A stretch of 64,000 nt of DNA from Sporosarcina jiandibaonis (GTDB taxonomy: Bacteria > Bacillota > Bacilli > Bacillales_A > Planococcaceae). The notes beneath the pieces were generated by a model, which was given only the letters and a program-made list of their open reading frames with translations, did not search any database and had not been told where the DNA came from. The position numbers and the translations under genes were made by a program. Below, in pieces: positions 16,849 through 26,406 of the stretch. Numbering within the stretch: the stretch's first letter is position 1; every line of letters starts with the position of its first letter. The DNA lies in contig NZ_JAAOIY010000001.1 in the NCBI RefSeq assembly GCF_013184495.1, positions 620,001 to 684,000 on the forward strand, given 5' to 3'.

Positions 16849-17571
16849 ATGAAAATTTACGCCCACCGCGGATCTTCAGGGACACATCCGGAAAATACGC
16901 TTGCTGCATTTCTGGATGCTGCGAAACTTCCTATACATGGTATAGAATTAGACGTACATATGACAAAGGATGGTGAATTGGTTGTCATACACGACGAAAA
17001 AATTGACAGGACTTCAAATGGCAAGGGGTTTGTCCAAGACATGACTCTTGCAGAATTAAGAAACTATGATTTCGGCTCATGGTTTTCATTTAAATTTAAA
17101 GGTGAAGTAATTCCCACTTTATACGAGGTTTTAGAAATCTATTTGGAAACAACACATCATTTGAATATTGAACTGAAATCGGATGTTATCAATTATCCAG
17201 GTATGACCGAGAAGGTTTTGGACCTAATTGGAAACTTAAATTTAGATAATCGTGTCGTCATTTCATCTTTCAACCTCGATGCAATTCGGACGGTAAAAGA
17301 ACTTGCCCCACATATTGAGACGGCTGCTTTATTTATGAAACCATTAAATAATCCACTAGATTATGTTAGAGCAATTCCTACCGATGCATTACACATTAAA
17401 GCCCGAGCAGCTTTGAGGCCGTCAATGCGAGAAGTATACAGCGAAGGTATAATTGTTCGAGTCTTTACTATTAATACTTTTAAGTATTTAAGCGCTTTAA
17501 AAGAAATTGGAGTGGACGCTATTTTCACCGATTATCCTGAGAAACTGTACGAGTACATGGCAGACAGATGA
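16849..17571 (+). CDS. glycerophosphodiester phosphodiesterase
   Basis: Hydrolyses glycerophosphodiesters to glycerol-3-phosphate and an alcohol. The 240-residue TIM-barrel protein carries the GDPD signature AHRGSSGTHPENTLAAF at its very N-terminus, the metal-binding ELDVHMTKDGELVVIHDE block (E35, D37, H50 region) and the NIELKSD segment. It has no signal peptide, so it is a cytoplasmic type (UgpQ/YhdW-like). An AAGGAG site precedes the ATG. It is convergent with the SRPBCC gene. Confidence 0.9.
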   Translation: MKIYAHRGSSGTHPENTLAAFLDAAKLPIHGIELDVHMTKDGELVVIHDEKIDRTSNGKGFVQDMTLAELRNYDFGSWFSFKFKGEVIPTLYEVLEIYLETTHHLNIELKSDVINYPGMTEKVLDLIGNLNLDNRVVISSFNLDAIRTVKELAPHIETAALFMKPLNNPLDYVRAIPTDALHIKARAALRPSMREVYSEGIIVRVFTINTFKYLSALKEIGVDAIFTDYPEKLYEYMADR

Positions 17572-17600
17572 ATTGAATCTATTTTTAAAACTGCTTTAAT

Positions 17601-17636
17601 CAGGTGGTCAGATTCCTTCAGTGAATCGACCACCTA
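17601..17636. terminator. hairpin between convergent genes, no T-run
   Basis: GGTGGTC-A-GATTC pairs with GAATC-GACCACC around a 7-nt loop, one bulged A. There is no T-tract on either strand, so this may be a processing or rho-type 3' end rather than a classical terminator. Confidence 0.5.
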
Positions 17637-17656
17637 CAGGTAGATTGCTATTTCTA

Positions 17657-18103
17657 CTATCCTTTTTCTGCCACATCTTTCACGCGTTGAACAAATTGGA
17701 CGACGACTTTATCGTTTGCGAACAATAAAAACGGTTTAATGAACCATTTTAAAGGTCGATTTGTCGTTGTGTATTTAAAAAAAGTTTTATTGTCCTCTCG
17801 TTTAAGGAGTTCGTATTTTGCTGTAATTTCAAACATATTTGAAAGTGTGAAGCCGGCTTTCAGCATTTTTTCATTTGAAGCGTTCTTATATTCCATTGTT
17901 TCTACTTCGTACTCCATTACTCGTTTTCCTTCTTTATATTTCTGCAAATAGATACTGCCAACCTTTTCTTCCGTTTCTTTTATCGGTGTATTCTCAACGA
18001 CTTGCGGCATGATTTTTTGCAACTCTTCTAACGATCCATTGAACAGCATCCAAACATCTTCGATTGGTGCATTTATCTCTATCTCTCTCGACCACTGTTT
18101 CAT
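17657..18103 (-). CDS. SRPBCC-fold protein
   Basis: A 148-residue protein with the START/SRPBCC hydrophobic-ligand fold. It opens with EIEINAPIEDVWMLFNG, the usual first strand and helix, and ends in a long amphipathic helix. There are no catalytic residues to assign. Family members bind lipids or act as cyclases or stress proteins; no substrate can be inferred. It is convergent with the GDPD gene and 29 bp downstream of the YdcF-like gene. Confidence 0.75.
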   Translation of the reverse strand: MKQWSREIEINAPIEDVWMLFNGSLEELQKIMPQVVENTPIKETEEKVGSIYLQKYKEGKRVMEYEVETMEYKNASNEKMLKAGFTLSNMFEITAKYELLKREDNKTFFKYTTTNRPLKWFIKPFLLFANDKVVVQFVQRVKDVAEKG

Positions 18104-18132
18104 AAATTAATTCTCCTCCAGTTAGCGATTGC

Positions 18133-18723
18133 TTAATTTCCAACAATCACATTTTTAATTAATGCCAACCGTTCACGTGTTTTCAATTTTAGTTCCACCA
18201 CTTTCGGCGTTTCAGCTGCAACGACATCAGCTTGAAAACCAAGACTGCGAGCAATACGCTTTGCTCTCGCTAGGTGATAATCGCTAGTAATAATTGTTAT
18301 TTCTTCTATATAATCAGGAATCTTTTCAATAGAATAAAGTAAGTTTTCATAAGTAGAAGTTGACATGTCTTCAAATAATAAACGTTCTTCCGTTATGTCG
18401 TTTTCAACTAAGAAACGTGTCATGGCCTCCGCTTCGCTAATATGTTCGCCTGCTCCTTGTCCACCAGATAATATCAAGTATACATGAGGGTGTTGTTGTG
18501 CATAATCCAATGCAGCATCTAATCGATATTGCAATGAAAGCGAAGGAATTTCACCATTCACTTTTGCACCTAAAATGATTGCATATTCATTTGATCCACT
18601 AGCTTTCGGTTTCAATCCATCTGCCATCCATGCTCCTGTAAGAATCCACAAAAAAACAACTATGAAAATTACCAGAATAGAAATTGTTAATGTTACTTTC
18701 ATGACGAAACTTATCGCAATCAC
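18133..18723 (-). CDS. YdcF/SanA-family membrane protein (DUF218)
   Basis: A 196-residue protein with one N-terminal membrane helix (about 8-30) and an extracytoplasmic DUF218 domain. The domain opens with EYAIILGAKVNGEIPSLSLQ, then LILSGGQGAGEHISEAEAM, and later ITSDYHLARAKRIA. The family (ElyC, SanA, YdcF) is linked to envelope integrity and peptidoglycan or lipid-carrier metabolism. The annotated start is a GTG; an ATG at codon 8 is an alternative. It probably shares a transcript with the SRPBCC gene. Confidence 0.8.
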   Translation of the reverse strand: MIAISFVMKVTLTISILVIFIVVFLWILTGAWMADGLKPKASGSNEYAIILGAKVNGEIPSLSLQYRLDAALDYAQQHPHVYLILSGGQGAGEHISEAEAMTRFLVENDITEERLLFEDMSTSTYENLLYSIEKIPDYIEEITIITSDYHLARAKRIARSLGFQADVVAAETPKVVELKLKTRERLALIKNVIVGN

Positions 18724-18773
18724 CCGTTTCTTATAAAAAATTGGGGACCATACACCGGCCCGGCCCCCTCGTA

Positions 18774-20249
18774 TTACATAAAAATAACTCGGTGATAACT
18801 TTTATATTCCTGTTCTATCAATTCCCCAAGTTTAAAAAGCGCATCTTCATTTCCATTTTTACTAATCAACTGTACTGCAATCGGCATACCTGCTTCATCA
18901 ACCCCGATTGGAATCGTTAACGAAGGAAGACCCCATACATTCGCGTACGCGACATGAGGCATATACTTTTCATATGTTTTTCGTATCGAAAAAATTTCCT
19001 TATAAACAACGCCGTGAAAAGGAGCAGCGGTATGGTAAACGGGGAAAATGAGTATTCGTCCATGCAAGTAATCATCTAAGATTTCATCGCCCTGGGCAAC
19101 AAACTCTTCGATTTCTTTAACACGTTTTTCTGACGGTTTAAATAAAGAAGCCCCGATGAGCGCCCACGACATGTATCGATGAACTTTTGCTTTCCCATTG
19201 ACTAATTCACTCAGATAAGCGCGAATCGGACTTACTGGTTCGTCGCCAAATGCTTCCTTTCCGGGTCCCGCAGCACCATCGATAGACATGATTTCTTGCC
19301 ATATGCGGGAAGATTCCTTGAAAAAAGGCGGAATTGTTCTTTCTGCATTAAACTCATCTTTTAAACGACTATATACCAAATCCATCAAATTTGCAGTAGC
19401 GGTAGATATCGGATAGCCCGATTTGGATAGAACACTAATTTTGAACTCTTTAATATCTTGAACTGCTGCTTCTGTTTTGGCAATGATATTATAGAGTAAC
19501 TCTACATCCCTCACTGATTTCGTAATCGGTCCAATTCCTAGCATTCTACTTTGAAGCGAATGGCTTTCCGGGGGATAACTTCCAATAGATGAAACTTGGC
19601 TATTGCCCGATTTAAATCCTATGACGCCATTAAAATGACTTGGAAAGCGGATTGAACCGCCAATATCCGACCCTATGCCAGCCGCAGCCCCGCCCACTGA
19701 CATCATGACTGCCTCTCCGCCACTAGATCCACCAGCTGTCCTCGACATATCTCGAGCATTATTCGTACGGCCATATAATTTATTATCTGTTTCTTGGCAG
19801 AAACAAAGTTCGGGCGTATTTGTTTTCCCTAAAATGATTGCGCCTTCGCCTTTTAATTTCTTGACCAACTCGGCATCTGAAGTTTGGATAGCATTTCTTC
19901 TGTGTAATAAACCGCCAGTCGTCTTCATCCCATCGACGTGAAAGGATTCTTTCATACTAATCGGCACTCCAAAAAGTTTTCCGCATGTCTTATTTTCACG
20001 TATTCGCTGATCAGCTTCGTCCGCTTCTTTCAATGCAGTTGAAAATCTATCTTCTACTAAAAAATTCAGAGAGGGATTTACTTTTTGAATATGATTTATA
20101 AATGTCTCCGTAGCTTCACGAGAGGTAATTTTTTTATCGGCAATCATCCGCGCAAGTTCACTCGCATCCAAGTCTAGTACACTATGCCCCTTTGCTTCTA
20201 AATCAACTCGCTTCAATACGCTCACATCAACCATCCCGCCTTTAGTCAT
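18774..20249 (-). CDS. amidase-signature hydrolase
   Basis: A 491-residue serine amidase. The Ser-cisSer-Lys triad is visible: K100 in GVPISMKES, S175 in TAGGSSGGEA and S199 in GSDIGGSIRFP. The length and C-terminal half (TIPIGVDEAGMPIAVQLISK) match stand-alone amidases of the GatA superfamily, including fatty-acid-amide hydrolase-like enzymes, but there is no GatB/C nearby so it is not the tRNA amidotransferase. The substrate is unknown. It starts 1 bp after the acetyltransferase stop codon. Confidence 0.87.
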   Translation of the reverse strand: MTKGGMVDVSVLKRVDLEAKGHSVLDLDASELARMIADKKITSREATETFINHIQKVNPSLNFLVEDRFSTALKEADEADQRIRENKTCGKLFGVPISMKESFHVDGMKTTGGLLHRRNAIQTSDAELVKKLKGEGAIILGKTNTPELCFCQETDNKLYGRTNNARDMSRTAGGSSGGEAVMMSVGGAAAGIGSDIGGSIRFPSHFNGVIGFKSGNSQVSSIGSYPPESHSLQSRMLGIGPITKSVRDVELLYNIIAKTEAAVQDIKEFKISVLSKSGYPISTATANLMDLVYSRLKDEFNAERTIPPFFKESSRIWQEIMSIDGAAGPGKEAFGDEPVSPIRAYLSELVNGKAKVHRYMSWALIGASLFKPSEKRVKEIEEFVAQGDEILDDYLHGRILIFPVYHTAAPFHGVVYKEIFSIRKTYEKYMPHVAYANVWGLPSLTIPIGVDEAGMPIAVQLISKNGNEDALFKLGELIEQEYKSYHRVIFM

Positions 20250-20250
20250 T

Positions 20251-20778
20251 TTACCTTCTCAGGAAAGAATAAATATACGTATCATGCGGTTTACCGTTTT
20301 GATACATATAATTCTTTAATAATCCTTCATTTTGGAAACCTATTTTTGTTAATAGCTTATTGGATGCCTCGTTTTCAGTAAATACGACTGCGCCTATTCG
20401 GGTTAATTCCATTTCTTCGAATCCATATGAAATAATTTCGAGTAACGCTTCGTGGGTGTATCCTTTTCTCCAATAATCTGGGTGTATTTCATAGCCGATT
20501 TCAGCACGTTTATGTTTTTGAAACCAGGCATGAAAACCGATTGTCCCTATAATTTTTTGATCATCTTTTCTTTGAATGCCCCATCGAATACCTCGTTTCT
20601 CAACATAATTGATTGCAAATATCTCGATGATTTTTTTTGCCTCTTCAATTCCATTAAATTTTTCTGTCCCATAATACTGTATGACATCATCGTTGGTAAA
20701 ATTATAAAAAATCGCATTGGCATCTTCGTTAATAATTTCCCTTAATACTAGTCTTTCTGTTTCTAACACCGGAAACAT
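20251..20778 (-). CDS. GNAT acetyltransferase, RimJ/RimL type
   Basis: A 175-residue GNAT-fold enzyme. It opens with the RimJ/RimL pattern LETERLVLREI and has the acetyl-CoA loop in EIGYEIHPDYWRKGYTHEAL, followed by NEASNKLLTKIGFQNEG. Such proteins acetylate N-terminal residues, ribosomal proteins or small molecules. It is the first gene of a two-gene unit with the amidase, and the stop and start codons are almost touching. Confidence 0.86.
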   Translation of the reverse strand: MFPVLETERLVLREIINEDANAIFYNFTNDDVIQYYGTEKFNGIEEAKKIIEIFAINYVEKRGIRWGIQRKDDQKIIGTIGFHAWFQKHKRAEIGYEIHPDYWRKGYTHEALLEIISYGFEEMELTRIGAVVFTENEASNKLLTKIGFQNEGLLKNYMYQNGKPHDTYIYSFLRR

Positions 20779-20867
20779 TTTACCTCACCTCAATAGTCAA
20801 TTTGAGCACATGGCTACGACTATTCTCCAATGATGAAGTAATTCCCTTCTTTTATTTGCATGAAAAG

Positions 20868-20906
20868 AAAAAAAGCATATAAGCGCTTTACGCCTATAAG
20901 CTTTTT
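20868..20906 (-). terminator. terminator of the SDR gene
   Basis: AAAAGC-TATAAGCG / CGC-TATA-GCTTTT stem with small internal mismatches, followed by an A/T tract on the minus strand, about 12 bp after the SDR stop codon. Confidence 0.78.
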
Positions 20907-20917
20907 CATATTCTTTA

Positions 20918-21700
20918 TTACAATGCCCCGGCCAGACCTCCATCGATATTCACAGCAGTTCCCGTTACATAAGACGCCGCATCTGAAACAAGGAATGTGA
21001 TAACTTGTGCCGCTTCTGCGGTATTCCCGATACGACCGAGAGGAATATTACTACCCGCTTCCTTTGAATATTGTTCCCATGTAAATTCAGGCGAATTCCG
21101 TTTCCAGTTTTTTTCGATTTGATCACTGCGAATTAAACCAATGCAAACCGTGTTCACTCGAATATTGTCTTTACCTAAGTCCTTGCTCATCGCCTTTGTA
21201 AGCGCCATACCCGCAGCTCGGCTTACTGTCGTCGGCAAAGAAGAAGCTGGCGGTGTTTTGGCTGCCTGTGCCGTCACGTTCACAATAGCCCCTCCCCCTG
21301 CATCACGCATGTAAGGAATCGCATAGCGGGAACAATGAATAGCACCGAATAGTTTTAAATCCAAATCTTCCTGCCATAAATCAGTACCTACTTCTTCAAA
21401 TGGATTTGCTGCTGACGTGCCCGCATTATTAACGACGATATCCAATCGGCCATATTTTTCTACCGTAGACGTTACAAGCCTTTTGCAATCCTTTTCCTTC
21501 GTTACATCTGTTTCAATATAATGAACTTCCACGCCCGTTTCGTCTTCTATATGTTTTGCCGACATCTTTAAATTTTCAATATTTCGTGCGCAAATTGTAA
21601 CACTCGCGCCCTCTCTCACTAAATGCAATGCTGTTTCAAGCCCAATTCCTTTACTCGAACCGGTGATGATTGCGACTTTTCCCGATAATCCTAATTCCAT
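20918..21700 (-). CDS. SDR-family protein lacking the Tyr/Lys catalytic pair
   Basis: A 260-residue Rossmann-fold short-chain dehydrogenase relative. The cofactor motif GSSKGIG (14-20) and NNAG (91-94) are intact and the C-terminus ends in the common GGLAGAL. The active site is atypical: where YxxxK is expected, the sequence is SLPTTVSRAAG, giving T157 and R161 instead of Tyr and Lys, and the usual Ser is T143. I recall a set of Bacillales SDR proteins with this same SLPT-VSRAAG block, so it looks conserved rather than decayed. Substrate unknown. Confidence 0.82.
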   Translation of the reverse strand: MELGLSGKVAIITGSSKGIGLETALHLVREGASVTICARNIENLKMSAKHIEDETGVEVHYIETDVTKEKDCKRLVTSTVEKYGRLDIVVNNAGTSAANPFEEVGTDLWQEDLDLKLFGAIHCSRYAIPYMRDAGGGAIVNVTAQAAKTPPASSLPTTVSRAAGMALTKAMSKDLGKDNIRVNTVCIGLIRSDQIEKNWKRNSPEFTWEQYSKEAGSNIPLGRIGNTAEAAQVITFLVSDAASYVTGTAVNIDGGLAGAL

Positions 21701-21743
21701 GAAAATCTCTCCTCTTTCTCACATATCTTTTGATATGACTATA

Positions 21744-24740
21744 CTACATATTCTTCTCTAATCGTTGTTGCTTCGCTTTTCGAAAGTGAAATAATTCATA
21801 TACAACAGGAATAACAACTAAGGTAAGCAACGTTGCAACCGCCAATCCCCCAATAACCACAACTGCTAAACCTTTAGAAACAAGGATGCTTCCCAGCTCT
21901 TCTTTTCCGAATAATAATGGAACCATCGCGAAAATTGTAGCAAGTGCAGTCATTAGTATTGGACGGAATCTAGTTGCACCAGCTTCAAGCAACGCTTCAC
22001 GAATCGGCATTTTCTCTTCGTTTTGTCTAACTCGATCTAAAAGCACAATTGCGTTTGTTACAACAATTCCGATTAACATTAATGCACCGAGCATGGCACC
22101 TATATCAATCGGTGTTCGTGAAATTAGCAAACCAAGCACTGCCCCAATCATCGCAAGTGGTAGAGTGAATAGAATGACTAGTGGTGCACGCAACGTTTTA
22201 AATGTTAACACCATAATCAAGTAAACAAGACCAATCGAAACTGCCATTAGCTGAAATAACTCCAGAAATTGCTCTTCTTGGGCACTAGCAGCCCCGCCAG
22301 TTTCCAAACTAACATCACTCGGCAATGTAAGATTGGTCGTCTTCTCTGTAATCTCATTGGCAATTCCCGATATATTACCGGGATCCACTTCCACGCTAAT
22401 CCGCACATATTCATTTCCATCTTTTCGTAAAACACTTGTAGGTTTCGTTAGTTTTTCTAGCTTTGCGATTGACGAAAGTAGCACTGTTTCACCATTGACT
22501 GTAACAGTCAGCTTTTTTAAATCCGCCTCAGTTGTTGGTGATGCTGAACTATCTAGCACAACGACAGTATCTTTGTCATCCAAATTTATTGAACCAATTG
22601 GAAATGGGTTTAATAAGAATTGAACTTGCCTTGCAATTTCTTCTGCATTTGCCTTCTCTTGATTCACGACAATTTCGTAGACGGACTTTAATTCATTTTG
22701 GTTACTTGATACTTTTTCAACACCTTTAATACCCTTTACAACTTCCATGATTTCATCCGAAGATTGAACGAGTTTGCTAGCATCTTCCCCAACAACATCT
22801 AACGTAATTGTTGAATCATTGAAACTAATTAAAGAAGCTAGAACCTGAACATCGAATTCAGCATCGCTATATTCCTTAGTTTCTCTGTTAATTTGTTCAA
22901 TGAACTTTTCTGTATCCGCACCCTTTTTCATCACGAGATGAAATTGTCCTGTATTTTGTGAATTTACAGTGCTAAACTGTGCATCTTCTGGATTCGATCC
23001 TAGAAAAAGAATTACTTCTTCTACCACTGATTGCTCATTTAGGTACTTTTCAAATTCTAATACCTCATCTTGTACTTTAGTAAATGGTATTTCATCCGGA
23101 TATTCTAGCATGATGCTTACGTCATTGTCCGCGGCATCTTCTGCCCCTTTTGGCATAATTGCATACATCCCAATTGAACCGACAAAAATGATAAATGACA
23201 AGATAAGCGGGACCCATTTATGTCGTAAACACCACGATAATATACGAAGATACAATTGTGGTTTTTTATAGACTGGTAATTTCCCTTTTTTGAGTAATCT
23301 CGTACTCATAAGCGGGACAACAGTTAATGCTACAAGAAGTGACGACAACAATGCATACGTAATCGTTAATGCAAACGGTAATAACAAGTCTTGCATCGAC
23401 TTTACTAGACCCATTGGTAAAAAGACAGCAACAGTTGTTAATGTTGAGGAAGTAATTGCAGCAGCGACTTCCTTTGTGGCATTTACAATTACATCTTTCG
23501 AAAAATCACCATTTTGTGCTTTCCTGAAAACATTTTCAATAACGACAATACTATCATCAACCAATCGTCCTACCGCTACGGCAACTGCCCCAATCGTCAA
23601 CAGGTTTAGCGTTACCCCTGATTGCGATAGTAAAAACAATGTTAACCCTAAAGATAGTGGAATACTCACAACCGTGATGAATGTCATTCGTAAATGACGT
23701 AAAAATAGAAATATAATAATTGTTGCAAATAATGCCCCCATGAGTACAGCGCCCATCATACTATCAACAGACTGGACAATAAAATCAGAGAATGACATGA
23801 GCATCGAAGCTTTAATAGTAGAAGTGAACTTTTCATTTACTTGCGAAATCGACTCATTCACTTTTTTACCGATCGCAACTGCGTTCGCATTGGAGTCTTT
23901 ATAAAGTAGTAAAGCAACTGCTTCCTCTCCATTTACACGCGTTAAAAATGTTGAGTTGGAATCAGTAGTAGCAACTGTCGCAATGTCTTTTAACTGGATA
24001 TTCGGTGCAATTTGCAATTCTTCAAGCTCTTTTACACCTTTAATTTGGCCAATCACTTTAATATTGGTCTTCTTATCATCAATCGTTTCTTCCCCTACTG
24101 CCACTGCTAGGTTTTTCCCTTGTAATATTCCCATTAAACTTTGAATTGGAATTTGATAAGTCGCCATTTTTTCAGTATCAGGTGTTATTGTGACTTGGGT
24201 TTGTTGATTTCCATAGACTACAACATTTGCTACACCATTTATTCCTTGAAAAGTAGGCACAATCTCATTCTCAACCTTTTCCATATCTTCGCGCGCAATT
24301 CCATTCGGAAATGAAATCCCAATTTGCCATAATGGAATCATGTCAATGTTCAATTGCGATACAATTGGCGCTGAATACCCTTCTGGTAGCTGCAATCCAT
24401 TCAGAGCCTCTTGTACCTGAACTTTTGCTTCATCCATATCTACAGATGAATCGAGCGATATATCTACTGATGTATACCCATCAGCAGAAGTAGAAAAGAC
24501 ATGCTTCTTCCCTTTCACGGTCCCAATTGCTTTTTCGATCGGTTTTGTTACCTGCTCCTCGACTGTTTTGGCATCCGCTCCCTGTCCCATGACAATCACT
24601 GTGACCATCGGATTATCCGCCGCTGGTAATAATTCCTTAGGCAGTGTAAAATAACTAAGTGTTCCAAACCCCAACGTCAAAACAATCAACAAAATAACCG
24701 CTGCTCTGTTCTTCAATGCCCACTTTGTAAAACGCACCAT
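21744..24740 (-). CDS. RND efflux permease (SwrC/AcrB-like)
   Basis: A 998-residue HAE1/AcrB-family exporter with twelve membrane helices in two repeats and two large extracytoplasmic loops, driven by the proton gradient. The ADNPMVTVIVMGQGADAKTV porter start and the GRLVDDSIVVIENVFRKA helix-4 block with paired Asp residues are present. It resembles SwrC/YerP of B. subtilis, linked to surfactin resistance. No membrane-fusion partner is adjacent. I start at ATG 24740 behind AGGGGTG; an upstream ATG at 24782 lacks a ribosome site. Confidence 0.88.
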   Translation of the reverse strand: MVRFTKWALKNRAAVILLIVLTLGFGTLSYFTLPKELLPAADNPMVTVIVMGQGADAKTVEEQVTKPIEKAIGTVKGKKHVFSTSADGYTSVDISLDSSVDMDEAKVQVQEALNGLQLPEGYSAPIVSQLNIDMIPLWQIGISFPNGIAREDMEKVENEIVPTFQGINGVANVVVYGNQQTQVTITPDTEKMATYQIPIQSLMGILQGKNLAVAVGEETIDDKKTNIKVIGQIKGVKELEELQIAPNIQLKDIATVATTDSNSTFLTRVNGEEAVALLLYKDSNANAVAIGKKVNESISQVNEKFTSTIKASMLMSFSDFIVQSVDSMMGAVLMGALFATIIIFLFLRHLRMTFITVVSIPLSLGLTLFLLSQSGVTLNLLTIGAVAVAVGRLVDDSIVVIENVFRKAQNGDFSKDVIVNATKEVAAAITSSTLTTVAVFLPMGLVKSMQDLLLPFALTITYALLSSLLVALTVVPLMSTRLLKKGKLPVYKKPQLYLRILSWCLRHKWVPLILSFIIFVGSIGMYAIMPKGAEDAADNDVSIMLEYPDEIPFTKVQDEVLEFEKYLNEQSVVEEVILFLGSNPEDAQFSTVNSQNTGQFHLVMKKGADTEKFIEQINRETKEYSDAEFDVQVLASLISFNDSTITLDVVGEDASKLVQSSDEIMEVVKGIKGVEKVSSNQNELKSVYEIVVNQEKANAEEIARQVQFLLNPFPIGSINLDDKDTVVVLDSSASPTTEADLKKLTVTVNGETVLLSSIAKLEKLTKPTSVLRKDGNEYVRISVEVDPGNISGIANEITEKTTNLTLPSDVSLETGGAASAQEEQFLELFQLMAVSIGLVYLIMVLTFKTLRAPLVILFTLPLAMIGAVLGLLISRTPIDIGAMLGALMLIGIVVTNAIVLLDRVRQNEEKMPIREALLEAGATRFRPILMTALATIFAMVPLLFGKEELGSILVSKGLAVVVIGGLAVATLLTLVVIPVVYELFHFRKAKQQRLEKNM

Positions 24741-24866
24741 CTTAGACACCCCTGTCTTTAAATTCCGAAATTTTCTGTCCATATTCAGCTTAGTTTGAAA
24801 TTAAGAATAATAGAACAGTCCAGCGGATGAATTCTCTTCAGACTAAAGTCTGACTACTCAAATAAA

Positions 24867-24912
24867 CACCATCCTACCCCAGAGCAATAAGCACTCCGGA
24901 AAGGATGGTCAT
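24867..24912 (-). terminator. terminator of the amino-acid ABC operon
   Basis: ACCATCCT / AGGATGGT outer stem with a further paired region inside, lying just after the ATPase stop codon; the minus-strand tail is T-rich (GTTTATTTG). Confidence 0.65.
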
Positions 24913-24918
24913 TAATTT

Positions 24919-25641
24919 TTATAACACTTTACTCAAAAATGCTTTCGTTCGTTCATGTTTAGGATGATTAAATAGTTGATCTGGTTTACCTTCCTCGACA
25001 AGAAGCCCTTGGTCTAAAAATAAAACACGATCCCCCATCTCTCTTGCGAAGCCCATTTCATGGGTTACGACGACCATTGTCATTCCTTCAAGAGCTAGTT
25101 GTTTCATTACATCCAATACTTCCTTCACCATTTCCGGATCGAGTGCGGAGGTTGGTTCATCGAATAGCATAATCTTCGGTTTCATCGCCAATGCTCTAGC
25201 GATGGCCACCCGTTGCTGCTGGCCGCCAGACAATTGTTCCGGATATGCTTTGGCTTTATCGCTTAACCCAACTTTTTCAAGCAACTGACGCGCCAACTCA
25301 TCCGCATCTTTTGGATTCATTTTCCTGATTTTTTTCGGAGCTAGCGTAATGTTTTCCAATACCCTCATATGCGGAAAAAGATTGAACTGCTGGAATACCA
25401 TTCCAACTTCTGTTCGAATATCATTAATATCTGTTTTCTCATCATTGACTTTGATGCCATCTATAAAGATTTCACCAGCAGTTACTTCTTCCAATAAATT
25501 TATACACCGTAAAAATGTACTCTTTCCGGAACCACTTGGACCAATAACACAAACAATTTCTTTTTGCTTAATTTCATTGTCGATTCCTTTTAGTACTTCC
25601 AAATCTCCAAATGATTTATATAAACCTTGAATTTTAATCAT
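24919..25641 (-). CDS. polar amino-acid ABC transporter ATPase (GlnQ-like)
   Basis: A 240-residue ABC ATPase that powers amino-acid import. Walker [10 protein letters not shown] (about 34-42), Q-loop FQQFNLFPH, signature [16 protein letters not shown], Walker [14 protein letters not shown] and the H-loop TH are all present, with the GlnQ/HisP-type spacing. Its ATG overlaps the TGA of the permease gene (ATGA). It is the last gene of a three-gene importer operon. Confidence 0.93.
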   Translation of the reverse strand: MIKIQGLYKSFGDLEVLKGIDNEIKQKEIVCVIGPSGSGKSTFLRCINLLEEVTAGEIFIDGIKVNDEKTDINDIRTEVGMVFQQFNLFPHMRVLENITLAPKKIRKMNPKDADELARQLLEKVGLSDKAKAYPEQLSGGQQQRVAIARALAMKPKIMLFDEPTSALDPEMVKEVLDVMKQLALEGMTMVVVTHEMGFAREMGDRVLFLDQGLLVEEGKPDQLFNHPKHERTKAFLSKVL

Positions 25642-26378
25642 TCACTATCGACCCCCTTACTTCGGCCAAATGAAAAAATTCTTCTTCTACTTGACGGCAC
25701 ATAACTATTACTAAATCGTTTTTCTACATACGTAATTATTTTAGAAAAAATAAATGTAAGGATTAAATACAAAAAAGCAATTGTTAAATATGGCTCCCAG
25801 GTTCGAAAACTAGCCCCGGCAACAACTTTACCGGCATACAACAAATCATTCACTGCAATAACCATTACCAGGGAAGAATCTTTAAGCAATGCAATTAATT
25901 CATTCCCTAGAGGCGGAACCATCCTGCGAAATGCTTGCGGTAAAATTATTGTCCTCATTGCTACACCACTAGGCATTCCGAGAGATCTCGCCGCTTCCAT
26001 TTGCCCCTTTTCAATCGACTGAATCCCCGCACGGATAATTTCAGCATTATATGCCGCACTATTTAGTATGAGTGCAACAATCCCCGAAACGAAAGGACCT
26101 AGAGAATGTCCAAATATAGTTGGGATTACTGCAACATGAATGATTAATATTTGAACGAGTAATGGCGTGCCACGAAAAAAATCGACGTAATATTTGGCAG
26201 GAATCCGGATCCACTTCTTTTTGGATATTTTCGCTAATGCTACGAGTAGTCCTATTAGGAATCCTCCTATATAACCAATCAATGTGAGCGCCAGGGTGAC
26301 GCCGATCCCGCGAACAAATAATTCCCGGTAGCTCCAGATTACATCAAGTCTTATATCAAGGAAATCGATTGAAATCAC
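25638..26378 (-). CDS. polar amino-acid ABC transporter permease
   Basis: A 246-residue inner-membrane permease of the HisM/GlnP type with about five helices and the cytoplasmic EAA loop [20 protein letters not shown] (about 130-150). The reading frame's first conventional start is a GTG inside GGAGGTG, too close to the ribosome site; the codon at ideal distance is ATC at 26369 (codon 4), a rare start. The frame is otherwise intact. It overlaps the ATPase by four bases. Confidence 0.9.
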   Translation of the reverse strand: MISIDFLDIRLDVIWSYRELFVRGIGVTLALTLIGYIGGFLIGLLVALAKISKKKWIRIPAKYYVDFFRGTPLLVQILIIHVAVIPTIFGHSLGPFVSGIVALILNSAAYNAEIIRAGIQSIEKGQMEAARSLGMPSGVAMRTIILPQAFRRMVPPLGNELIALLKDSSLVMVIAVNDLLYAGKVVAGASFRTWEPYLTIAFLYLILTFIFSKIITYVEKRFSNSYVPSSRRRIFSFGRSKGVDSE

Positions 26379-26406
26379 CTCCAGTTTCCAGATTACTGTT
26401 CAAAAA

